From JABSSA01 sp039960995 (GTDB taxonomy: Bacteria; Pseudomonadota; Alphaproteobacteria; Rhodobacterales; Rhodobacteraceae), in the NCBI GenBank assembly GCA_039960995.1, contig JBDVKF010000080.1, forward strand, positions 86,316-150,315: a stretch of DNA of 64,000 bases, written 5' to 3'. The position numbers were made by a program, and so were the translations under genes. The notes under the pieces were generated by a model, which ran no database searches, was not told the DNA's origin, and worked only from the letters and a program-made list of their open reading frames with translations. Below, piece after piece: positions 45,217 through 52,841 of this stretch; position 1 is the stretch's first letter, and each line of letters begins with the position of its first letter.

Positions 45217-45561
45217 TTACGACATCTCAGCAGCTGTGACGATGATCTCAACCTTCAGCACATCCCGCGCGAGCTTTGCCTCACCACAAGCCCGTGCCGG
45301 TGCATGCCTTTTAGGCACCCACGCGTCCCAAACGGCGTTCATTTCTGCAAAATCAGCCATGTCCGCCAACCAAATGGTCGCTTGTAATATGTTGTCACGG
45401 TCTGATCCCGCCTCTTGCAACAAAGCATCCACGCGCAACAGACAATCGGCAGTTTGCTCGGCCACTGTATCGCCTGCACCGACTTGCCCACACAGGTAAA
45501 TCGTTCCGTTATGTTTGACGATTTTGCTCATCCGGTCAGAGGTATGAATCCGTTCAATCAT
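45217..45561 (-). CDS. RidA/YjgF-family enamine/imine deaminase-like protein
   Basis: A protein of 114 residues of the RidA family. It shows the usual internal layout: G-T-I-Y-L-C-G-Q-V near the start, RVDALLQEAGSDRDNILQATIWL in the middle, and the C-terminal PKRHAPARACGEAKLA, containing the conserved R of the active site. Such proteins hydrolyse reactive enamines or imines formed by amino-acid-oxidising or PLP enzymes. It is the last gene of a minus-strand catabolic operon with an FAD oxidase, which could produce the imine. Confidence 0.88.
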   Translation of the reverse strand: MIERIHTSDRMSKIVKHNGTIYLCGQVGAGDTVAEQTADCLLRVDALLQEAGSDRDNILQATIWLADMADFAEMNAVWDAWVPKRHAPARACGEAKLARDVLKVEIIVTAAEMS

Positions 45562-45780
45562 GGTGCCTGTCCAATTAAGTTATGCGCGGTCAGCTCCGCT
45601 TTGAGTTCGTAGAGGATCGCGGGGTCATCGATGGCCACCGGCATTTTTAAGTCATATCGTCCGCAATTTTGCACAGCGTCGCACGGCGACCAATCGATTT
45701 TTCGCAAGATTCTGCCCAAAAGCCAACGGGATCAGATTGCAAAGCGGCTTATGAGGCTAGGCATTTGGCATGTCCGGTGT
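45562..45780 (-). pseudogene. Remnant of an acyl-CoA synthetase N-terminus
   Basis: Reading from about 45720 on the minus strand gives A-A-L-Q-S-D-P-V-G-F-W-A-E-S-C-E-K; adding one base in an A run gives E-K-I-D-W-S-P, the D-P-x-x-F-W-x(6-7)-I-D-W pattern of the ACAS_N region of acetyl/propionyl-CoA synthetases. The frame then runs on, without further family features, to a TGA that overlaps the RidA start (ATGA). A stop lies just before the first motif. The rest of the enzyme is absent. This is a decayed fragment between the SDR and RidA genes; the family call rests on one short motif. Confidence 0.4.
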
Positions 45781-45782
45781 CG

Positions 45783-46529
45783 TTAACAGGTGTAATTCAG
45801 ACCAAGACGGCCGCCGTCAACATAGATGGTTTCACCTGTGATATAGCTTGATTTCTTGGAACACAGGAACGCAACAACATCACCGATTTCACGCGCGTCT
45901 CCAGCGCGACCCAAAGGTGTGCGCGACATGGCCGCCTTAAAGGCTTCAGGGTTCGCGTTCACGCCTGGCATCATCGCAGTATCGATGGACCCGGGACCAA
46001 CAGCATTGACGCGAATGTTGTCTTTGGCCAATGCCAGTGCGGCGACCTTGGTCAGTTGCATCACTCCACCTTTGGACGCGCAATAGGCGGGGATCGCCGG
46101 GATCGCGACTTGGGCGTTGATCGATGACATATTAACGATGGCTCCCGCGATTTTGTGTTCCACCATCACACGGGCTGCCAGCTGTGTCGCAACAAAAACA
46201 CTGCGCAGGTTGATGTCGATGACCTTTTGAAACGTGTCGACATCGTATGTTAAAAAATCGCCTGGCATGGCGACGCCTGCATTGTTCACCAACGCGCTTA
46301 TTGGGCCGTGATCGGCCGCAATCGTCGCGAACATCGCATTGATCTGGTCAAGGTCGCCCATGTCGCACGTAATCGCAGAGCCACCCAGCTTTTCAGCCGA
46401 CGCGGCGACACCATCGGCGTTGATGTCCGACAAAATCAGGTCATAGCCGTCTTCGGCCAGTGCTTCTGCGCACGCAAGGCCAATGCCCTGAGCAGCACCC
46501 GTAACGAGGGCAATTGGTTTATCGGTCAT
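45783..46529 (-). CDS. Short-chain dehydrogenase/reductase
   Basis: A classical SDR of 248 residues. The cofactor-binding T-G-x(3)-G-x-G motif is in ALVTGAAQGIGLACAEALA, the NNAG motif is in ALVNNAGVAMPGD, and the catalytic S-Y-K triad is in VNMSSINAQ and AYCASKGGVM. It ends with the usual SYITGETIYVDGGRLG. Aspartate after the second strand (SDIN) suggests NAD+ use. It follows hyuB by three bases in the same operon, so it probably oxidises an alcohol intermediate of that pathway. Confidence 0.92.
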   Translation of the reverse strand: MTDKPIALVTGAAQGIGLACAEALAEDGYDLILSDINADGVAASAEKLGGSAITCDMGDLDQINAMFATIAADHGPISALVNNAGVAMPGDFLTYDVDTFQKVIDINLRSVFVATQLAARVMVEHKIAGAIVNMSSINAQVAIPAIPAYCASKGGVMQLTKVAALALAKDNIRVNAVGPGSIDTAMMPGVNANPEAFKAAMSRTPLGRAGDAREIGDVVAFLCSKKSSYITGETIYVDGGRLGLNYTC

Positions 46530-46532
46530 GAT

Positions 46533-48179
46533 TTATCCTTCAAATCCATAGTCATTTTTGGCGTGTTCGGGTGTCACAAGTCCTGCGCGTATATCAGCGG
46601 CAATGTCATCACGCGCTCTTTTCTTGGCATCCCCATATCCGCCGCCGCCGGGCAAACTTAGTTTCAAACGTTGGCCATTTTTCACAAGCTGGCGTCCCTT
46701 ACTGCGCAGCTTTGTTCCATCCGCCAGTTCAACCCGACCGGGTTGCCCCATGTTGCCGCCATCACGCCCGCGTGCTGGATTTTCGACGCGATCAAACATG
46801 GCGTTGAAATAGAAATCATATCCTTCGCGCGGCTCAATCTCGATTGTTTGTCCAAGTCCGCCGCGCAAGGCCCCGGCCCCACCAGATCCTTCACGCAGAT
46901 CTTTGCGCCAGACGGTGATTGGGCCCACATGTTCCGTCGCCTCGACGCTCATCGTGGACACACCGGATGGAAAAGCGGTCGCTGACAGACCATCAAATGC
47001 AGGGCGTGCACCTGTGCCGCCCGAATTGAACATCAAAACTTCTACATTGCGCAATTCACTGTCCGGCTCGCTTGGCCGTGCCGAGATTTGGATATTCCAC
47101 AGCGCACTGGCACCTTCGGCTGGGACAGTATCTGGCAACGCCTGATGTAATGCCCCCAACACGACATCTGGTACCAAGTGTCCAATAACGTGGCGCACGG
47201 AAACAGGCGCAGGTCGTTTTGCCGCCAAAATACACCCTTCAGGCGCTGTGATAACAAACGGTTCCAATGACCCTGTGTTGTTTGGCACTTGGGGTGCAAT
47301 TGCGCATTTCAGGCCATAACAGGCATAAGCGCGGGTATAGACCTCTGGGACATTCACACCAAAACGGCTCATCCCTGATGTCCCGTTAAAGTCCGCTTTT
47401 ATCGTGTCGCCAACGATATCCAATTGAACGGCCATCAATACAGGATCATCATAGCCATCAACCTGCATGCTGTGATTGAACGTACCATCAGGCACCGCGG
47501 CAATTGCAGCATGTGTTGCCTTACGGCTTGTTTCGATCACGAAATCGGACAATCCATCCAGAGTGGCGATACCGAATTCACCCATCATTGATTGCAAACG
47601 GCGGTCGCCTGCCTCGTTACACGCGGCAAGCGAATACATATCGCCTACCATTTGATCGGGCTCTCGAACGTTTGCGCGCACGATCCGTATAAGATCTTGG
47701 GCAACCACGCCGCGTTCCGCGAATTTCATTATCGGGATCAGCAGACCTTCTTCATAGACTTCGTTTGCATCAGGTCCAAAGCCCCGCCCACCAATATCCA
47801 CGACATGCGCGGTACAGGCGAAAAACCCGACATGCACCCCGTCCCGAAACGTCGGCGAAACAACGGTGATGTCATGTAAATGCCCTGTTCCAAGCCAAGG
47901 ATCATTGGTGATGAAAACATCGCCTTCAAAGATGTTCTGCGATCCGATTTCGCGCACAAAATGTGTCACGCTTTCAGCCATTGCATTCACGTGCCCCGGC
48001 GTGCCCGTCACGGCTTGCGCAATCATTCGGCCTTGGCGGTCGAACAGACCTGCTGACAGATCGCCAGCCTCTCGGACCGAGGTCGAGAACGCCGTGCGGA
48101 TCAATGTTGTCGCTTGTTCTTCGACAACCGCAATCAACCGGTTCCACATGATTTGATAATCAATTGCAGACGGGGTCAT
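46533..48179 (-). CDS. hyuB: Hydantoinase B / oxoprolinase family subunit
   Basis: A protein of 548 residues of the HyuB/OplaH-B family. The N-terminus ALIRTAFSTSVREAGDLSAGLFD is the typical block, and ITNDPWLGTGHLHDITVVSPTF is the conserved N-D-P-x-x-G-x-x-H-x-x-D metal-binding-type region. The C-terminus has GGXGYG-like GGGGYGD. With HyuA it forms an ATP-dependent enzyme opening five-membered cyclic amides such as hydantoins or 5-oxoproline, or in related families carboxylating acetone. Its start overlaps the hyuA stop by four bases. Confidence 0.92.
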   Translation of the reverse strand: MTPSAIDYQIMWNRLIAVVEEQATTLIRTAFSTSVREAGDLSAGLFDRQGRMIAQAVTGTPGHVNAMAESVTHFVREIGSQNIFEGDVFITNDPWLGTGHLHDITVVSPTFRDGVHVGFFACTAHVVDIGGRGFGPDANEVYEEGLLIPIMKFAERGVVAQDLIRIVRANVREPDQMVGDMYSLAACNEAGDRRLQSMMGEFGIATLDGLSDFVIETSRKATHAAIAAVPDGTFNHSMQVDGYDDPVLMAVQLDIVGDTIKADFNGTSGMSRFGVNVPEVYTRAYACYGLKCAIAPQVPNNTGSLEPFVITAPEGCILAAKRPAPVSVRHVIGHLVPDVVLGALHQALPDTVPAEGASALWNIQISARPSEPDSELRNVEVLMFNSGGTGARPAFDGLSATAFPSGVSTMSVEATEHVGPITVWRKDLREGSGGAGALRGGLGQTIEIEPREGYDFYFNAMFDRVENPARGRDGGNMGQPGRVELADGTKLRSKGRQLVKNGQRLKLSLPGGGGYGDAKKRARDDIAADIRAGLVTPEHAKNDYGFEG

Positions 48180-50263
48180 GTGTTGTCTCCTTTACGGATC
48201 AAGCGCAGGCTACCGTCGCCTTGGCCAACGGCACGGAATCCAGAGGTCACGATTGTTGTTGTTTCACTTTCAATGATGACAGCTGGCCCTTCTACGGCAT
48301 GACCTGCCCCCATCGTGGCGCGATCAATTTCTTGCGCATCAACGGTTTTGCGCAATGCCGCGTCAAAGAATTGTCGGGTCCGCAGGGATGCGACAGACGC
48401 CCCATTTGCGTGACGTTCCACGGCTGGTGTTGCAGGCAGAACCGAGGCCACAACTAAAGACCAATTTGTGATTTCAACCGCCAGTCCGTCTATAATCCGT
48501 CCGAACAACCTATGATATGACGCTTCAAACGCCTTGAGGATTTCGGCACGATCCCCGTTTGCGAATGGCTTGTATGGAAACGCCACCGGGATTTCCCAGC
48601 CTTGGCCCGAATATCGCATGAATGCTGTCAGCTGCGTCGTCGTTGCTGCATCTTTTGCGCCAACACTGACAAATGCCTCTGCTTCTGATTTCAACTCGGC
48701 GAGGGCGTCATTCACGGCGTTTGGATCGAAATCATCTAAACGTTGGAACAACCCGCGCGTGGCCTCATAGCTGAAGGGCGCTTTGAGGAAACCAATCGCC
48801 GATCCAACGCCGGCACCGGGGGGAATGATCAATTCTTTGATCCCCAGTTTTTCGCACAACCGACACGCATGCAAAGGTGCGCCGCCGCCGAAACCGATCA
48901 TCGTGAAATGTTCAATATCGCGTCCGTTTTCAACGGTATGAACACGCGCGGCATTGGCCATGTTTTCATCAACCATTTCGGTCACGCCGAAAGCAGCATC
49001 TGACGCAGCCATCTGCAAGGTTGAAGCCAGCTTTGAAGCAATCGCATCTTCTGACGCCTGCGCGAACAAGGGGATCGTCCCACCCGCAAAATTATCAGGA
49101 TCCAGTCGCCCCAACAACAGATTGGCATCCGTCACAGTTGGTTCATCCCCGCCGCGCCCATAACAGGCAGGCCCGGGTTCTGACCCAGCCGATCGTGGCC
49201 CAACCTGAATGCGCCCCAAAGTGTCGATTGACGCGATTGATCCGCCCCCTGCACCGATTTCGACCATTTCGACCACCGGGGTTGATACGGTCATGCCCGA
49301 GCCCTTTTTGAACCGATACGTGCGCGCCACCTCAAACGTGTTTGCGGTCTTGGGCGCGCCATCTTCGATCAAACATATCTTTGCAGTGGTCCCGCCCATG
49401 TCGAACGACAACACGCTGTCCAGCCCGTGACCGCGCGCAAAGTCAGCCGCAAAAATTGCCCCGCCCGCTGGCCCCGATTCAAGAAGCCGCACGGGCTGTT
49501 CCGACGCGACATCGACCGAAATCAATCCACCACCGGAATGCAACAAAAACACAGGCGCATCTACGCCTGCGTCCCCGAGACGATTGACCAAACGACCCAA
49601 GTAATCCGCGACTTGCGGCTGCACATAGGCGTTTGCAATCACCGTATTAAATCGCGGCAATTCCCGCATCTGTGGCGAAATAACCGAAGACAGTGAAATC
49701 GACAGATCAGGTGCCGCTGCGCGCAAAGTGTCTGCCATCTGCACCTCGTGGGCATCATTGGCATAAGAATGCATCAGGCCGATGGCGACGGCCTCAAAAT
49801 CGCCTGCCAGAATGGTTTTCACCATTGTGTCGACTTCAGTCGGATCTAGCCCAAGCAGAACCTCGCCCTTGGGGCCCATCCGCTCGTTCAACGTAAATCG
49901 ATCCTCGCGCGGGACCATGGGTTTGGGAAGTGTCAGGTTCAGGTCATATTGCTCGAACCGGTTTTCCGAACGCATTTCGATAACGTCCCGAAACCCTTCG
50001 GTTGTGATAAACGCCAGTTTTGCACCGCGTCGTTGGATAAGCGCATTGGTGACAAGGGTGGTGCCATGTATCACTTGTCCAATATCGCCAAGCGCGATGC
50101 CAGCCTTGTCCGCCGCAATTTGGATCCCATCAAGAATGGCCTGTTCCGGCTGCGCGTAATTCGTCAAAACCTTACAGGTCGCCAATCCATCCGCATGGTC
50201 CAGAGCCACATCAGTGAATGTACCGCCGATATCAACGCCGACACGGTTTAGGATAGATGACAT
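48176..50263 (-). CDS. hyuA: Hydantoinase A / oxoprolinase family subunit
   Basis: A 695-residue subunit of the ASKHA-type HyuA family. The N-terminal phosphate-binding VGVDIGGTFTDVAL, the loop VIHGTTLVTNALIQRRGAK, the actin-like LLESGPAGGAIFAA and SFDMGGTTAKICLI, and GFGGGAPLHACRL near residue 460 are the standard nucleotide-binding blocks. It provides the ATP-dependent half of the HyuAB enzyme. It overlaps hyuB by four bases and follows the FAD oxidase with a three-base gap, so all are co-transcribed. Confidence 0.94.
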   Translation of the reverse strand: MSSILNRVGVDIGGTFTDVALDHADGLATCKVLTNYAQPEQAILDGIQIAADKAGIALGDIGQVIHGTTLVTNALIQRRGAKLAFITTEGFRDVIEMRSENRFEQYDLNLTLPKPMVPREDRFTLNERMGPKGEVLLGLDPTEVDTMVKTILAGDFEAVAIGLMHSYANDAHEVQMADTLRAAAPDLSISLSSVISPQMRELPRFNTVIANAYVQPQVADYLGRLVNRLGDAGVDAPVFLLHSGGGLISVDVASEQPVRLLESGPAGGAIFAADFARGHGLDSVLSFDMGGTTAKICLIEDGAPKTANTFEVARTYRFKKGSGMTVSTPVVEMVEIGAGGGSIASIDTLGRIQVGPRSAGSEPGPACYGRGGDEPTVTDANLLLGRLDPDNFAGGTIPLFAQASEDAIASKLASTLQMAASDAAFGVTEMVDENMANAARVHTVENGRDIEHFTMIGFGGGAPLHACRLCEKLGIKELIIPPGAGVGSAIGFLKAPFSYEATRGLFQRLDDFDPNAVNDALAELKSEAEAFVSVGAKDAATTTQLTAFMRYSGQGWEIPVAFPYKPFANGDRAEILKAFEASYHRLFGRIIDGLAVEITNWSLVVASVLPATPAVERHANGASVASLRTRQFFDAALRKTVDAQEIDRATMGAGHAVEGPAVIIESETTTIVTSGFRAVGQGDGSLRLIRKGDNT

Positions 50264-50266
50264 GCT

Positions 50267-51541
50267 TTAGATCGCCTTTAACACTTGATTGGCTGTAAAT
50301 GCGGATTGGTAAACCCGTGACATAATGGCCCCCGACTTTGCCACGCTTAACTCTGTCATCGGCAGCGGCAGATCCGACCGATTCATGCCAGTCAAAAGGC
50401 CAGCCATCGTTTCACCAAACATTGTACCCGTTGTAATGCCCCGTCCATTGTACCCTATGGGCGTAAATAGGTTTGTTTCAAGCTCATAAATCCGCGGTAG
50501 ATGGTCAGGCGTCATGGCAATTTGCCCAGTCCACGCCTCGTCAAACTCAATCGGACCAAGTGATGGGAAAATGCGGGCAATCTGTTTTTTAGCCCAACGG
50601 TGTGACAGACTGCGATCCTTACTGCCAATCACTTTGCCCATGGAGCCAACCAAGAGCCGATCATACGCATCACGCCGCACATTGAGCATGATCTGACCAG
50701 TGTCCCAAAGTCCTTGTTTGCCAGGCAGAATATGATCCGCCTCTGGTCCCAATGGTTTGGTTGCCAACTGGAAATAATTGATCTTTGTGAATACCCGGTT
50801 CAGATCTGGCCACAGCTCATCCGTATACGCATTCGTCCCCAAAACGACAGATTTGGCTGTTACCACGCCTTCATTCGTTTCAACTTTCCACAGATCCCCG
50901 TCTCGTCTCAGCTTGGTCGCACGCACCCCGGTGCTGATCTGCGCGCCTGCGGCAAGGGCGATACGCGCAAGACCACGACAATATCCCATCGGATTGATCG
51001 TCCCACAGCGATTATCGACAAGGCCGCCATGAAAGTGGTCGGTGCCAATCATGTCTGCGATTTCTTGGCGGTTGAGCAAATCGACAGGCTCGCCAAGGCG
51101 TTGCCATTCTTTGTGACGTTCTTGCAGGTCAACAAAACCGCTTGGCCCATGGGCGGCATGGATCGTTCCCGTTCGTGTGACTTCGCACCGAATTTGGTGC
51201 TTCTCGATCAGTGAAAACACATAGTCCGGCCCGCTTCCGAACCTTTTGATAAAGCGCGGACCATAGGTTTGACCAAGCTTTTCGCGAACCTTTTGCGGTG
51301 GCAACCAAAGGGCGGCGTTCACTAGGCCGCAATTGCGGCCTGACCCACCAAAGCCGATTTTCTCTGCTTCAAGCACGTGGGCCGACAACCCCTTTTCAGC
51401 GCAATGTAATGCAGTGGACAGACCAGTAAACCCACCCCCCACGATTGCAACATTGACAAAGTTATCAGCAGTCATTGGCGCTTGGTAATCTTGCTCTTTT
51501 GCGGAGGCATCCCAAAGCGAAATCGCATCATGCTGTGTCAT
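50267..51541 (-). CDS. FAD-dependent oxidoreductase (gamma-glutamylputrescine oxidase-like)
   Basis: A protein of 424 residues of the DAO superfamily. The FAD-binding VGGGFTGLSTALHCAEKG lies near residue 35, preceded by a short N-terminal extension. FGGSGRNCGLVNAALW is the second flavin contact, normally G-A-S-G-R-N-G-G; here a cysteine replaces the G, which could allow covalent flavin or other contact. The C-terminal NLFTPIGYNGRGITTGTMFGETMA matches the closing region. It is the first gene of the operon with hyuAB, SDR and ridA, likely starting oxidation of an amine. The 112-base gap upstream holds candidate operators. Confidence 0.88.
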   Translation of the reverse strand: MTQHDAISLWDASAKEQDYQAPMTADNFVNVAIVGGGFTGLSTALHCAEKGLSAHVLEAEKIGFGGSGRNCGLVNAALWLPPQKVREKLGQTYGPRFIKRFGSGPDYVFSLIEKHQIRCEVTRTGTIHAAHGPSGFVDLQERHKEWQRLGEPVDLLNRQEIADMIGTDHFHGGLVDNRCGTINPMGYCRGLARIALAAGAQISTGVRATKLRRDGDLWKVETNEGVVTAKSVVLGTNAYTDELWPDLNRVFTKINYFQLATKPLGPEADHILPGKQGLWDTGQIMLNVRRDAYDRLLVGSMGKVIGSKDRSLSHRWAKKQIARIFPSLGPIEFDEAWTGQIAMTPDHLPRIYELETNLFTPIGYNGRGITTGTMFGETMAGLLTGMNRSDLPLPMTELSVAKSGAIMSRVYQSAFTANQVLKAI

Positions 51542-51554
51542 TTGCTTTTTCCCC

Positions 51555-51566
51555 GGACTCGAGTCC
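51555..51566. promoter_or_regulatory. Palindrome before the FAD oxidase gene
   Basis: GGACTCGAGTCC, a perfect 12-base palindrome 13 bases upstream of the oxidase start, in the divergent region. Candidate operator or leader element. Confidence 0.3.
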
Positions 51567-51608
51567 TGATACGTCTTAGCAAAGTTGCCCTACGACTCAA
51601 ATCGTGTC

Positions 51609-51623
51609 AATATTTGAAATATT
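51609..51623. promoter_or_regulatory. Candidate IclR-type operator
   Basis: AATATTTGAAATATT is a perfect 7+1+7 palindrome between the divergent FAD oxidase and rhodanese genes. Its size and A/T-rich dyad resemble operators of IclR-family regulators, and an IclR gene lies at 52061-52831. Binding is inferred only. Confidence 0.4.
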
Positions 51624-51653
51624 TGTTCCGCATACCAACACAGAGGTATCTCT

Positions 51654-52058
51654 ATGGCTAAGCTGAAAATGTCATCCGCACAAATGGTAGCAGATGCCCG
51701 TGATCGTATCGAAGAGATTGAAGCCAGTGATCTGATTGCGATGCTCGACGATCCAAATGTTGTTGTCGTAGATATTCGTGATGTGCGTGAACGCCAACGC
51801 AGCGGGTTTATTCCGGGCAGCTTTCATGCCCCACGCGGAATGATCGAATTTTGGGTGGACCCCGACAGCCCGTATTTTAAAGAGATCTTCGCGCAAGAGG
51901 ACAAAAAGTTTGTATTCCATTGCGCATCTGGCTGGCGGTCAGCCATCACGACAGCCACACTGCAGGATATGGGGTTTAAATCCGCGCATCTGAAAGAAGG
52001 TTTTTCAACGTGGGAAAAACAAGGTGGTCCAGTGGAGCAGGCCGAAAAGAAACCCTAA
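51654..52058 (+). CDS. Rhodanese-like sulfurtransferase
   Basis: A protein of 134 residues with one rhodanese domain. VVVDIRDVRERQRSGFIPGSFHAPRG is the usual first half, and the active-site cysteine is in FHCASGWRS, with a six-residue loop. No signal is seen, so it is cytoplasmic. It would transfer sulfane sulfur or act as a sensor of sulfur species; the substrate is not known. It is divergent from the FAD oxidase operon and ends two bases before the IclR gene's stop on the other strand. Confidence 0.9.
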   Translation: MAKLKMSSAQMVADARDRIEEIEASDLIAMLDDPNVVVVDIRDVRERQRSGFIPGSFHAPRGMIEFWVDPDSPYFKEIFAQEDKKFVFHCASGWRSAITTATLQDMGFKSAHLKEGFSTWEKQGGPVEQAEKKP

Positions 52059-52060
52059 AC

Positions 52061-52831
52061 CTAACCGCGACCTAACTTTTCAGACGCACTTCTGGCAGCG
52101 TGGGACACCAAGCTGCCAAACCGTTCTTCACCACCTGCTGGCAAATTGATATCCGGAAGCGAAATTCCCAATGCCCCAACAGCTTCGCCGTTTGGCAATG
52201 TGATCACCGCACCAAAGCTAAGGATACGTGGGCGGAATTCACCTGTGTCAAAAGCAAAACCACGCGCCCGAGTTTGGGCGACATCTGCCTCAAGAGCCTT
52301 AATGTCAGTGATCGTCCGATCCGTGTGGAAGGTCAGCTTATCACCAATTTCTTCGCGCAACTTGTCAAATTCAACAGCAAGGATCGCTTTGCCGGTTCCA
52401 ACGCAATGCAACGGTGCCGTTCCGCCAATGGTGTTCCATGACCGGATCGGTTTTTGACTGTCCACCTTATCGATATAGACCACGCTGAAATTTTCGCGCA
52501 CGGCAAGGTAAACCGTCTCACCCGTCTCTCGAGACAAATAGTTTAACTCTGGTCCCGCAATCGTACGCAGGTTCAGATTTTCGACAGAAGCACGCCCAAC
52601 ACGCCACGTCTTTAGCGTCGCGGCATAGGATTTATCCGGCATGTGTTGAACATAGCCAAGCGTCGTCAACGTTTGCAAAAGACGAAACGTATTCGACTTT
52701 GTCAGCCCCAGTTCCTTTGACAATTCGGTCACGCCTTTGCTCGCTTGAGCTCCGACGAGGGTTTCAAGAATGAGCAGCCCCTTGGATAGTGTGGAATCGA
52801 CCTTTGGCTCTTTGGGGTTTTCTGTCGTCAT
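52061..52831 (-). CDS. IclR-family transcriptional regulator
   Basis: A protein of 256 residues. The N-terminal winged helix-turn-helix spans about residues 13-75, with GVTELSKELGLTKSNTFRLLQTLTTLGYV as recognition region. The C-terminal effector-binding domain has the usual HCVGTGKAILAV and ARGFAFDTGEFRP blocks and ends with GISLPDINLP. It most likely controls the adjacent hydantoinase/FAD oxidase operon, or the oxide-reductase gene directly upstream on the same strand (10 bases away). Confidence 0.93.
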   Translation of the reverse strand: MTTENPKEPKVDSTLSKGLLILETLVGAQASKGVTELSKELGLTKSNTFRLLQTLTTLGYVQHMPDKSYAATLKTWRVGRASVENLNLRTIAGPELNYLSRETGETVYLAVRENFSVVYIDKVDSQKPIRSWNTIGGTAPLHCVGTGKAILAVEFDKLREEIGDKLTFHTDRTITDIKALEADVAQTRARGFAFDTGEFRPRILSFGAVITLPNGEAVGALGISLPDINLPAGGEERFGSLVSHAARSASEKLGRG

Positions 52832-52841
52832 TTCGTCCTGC

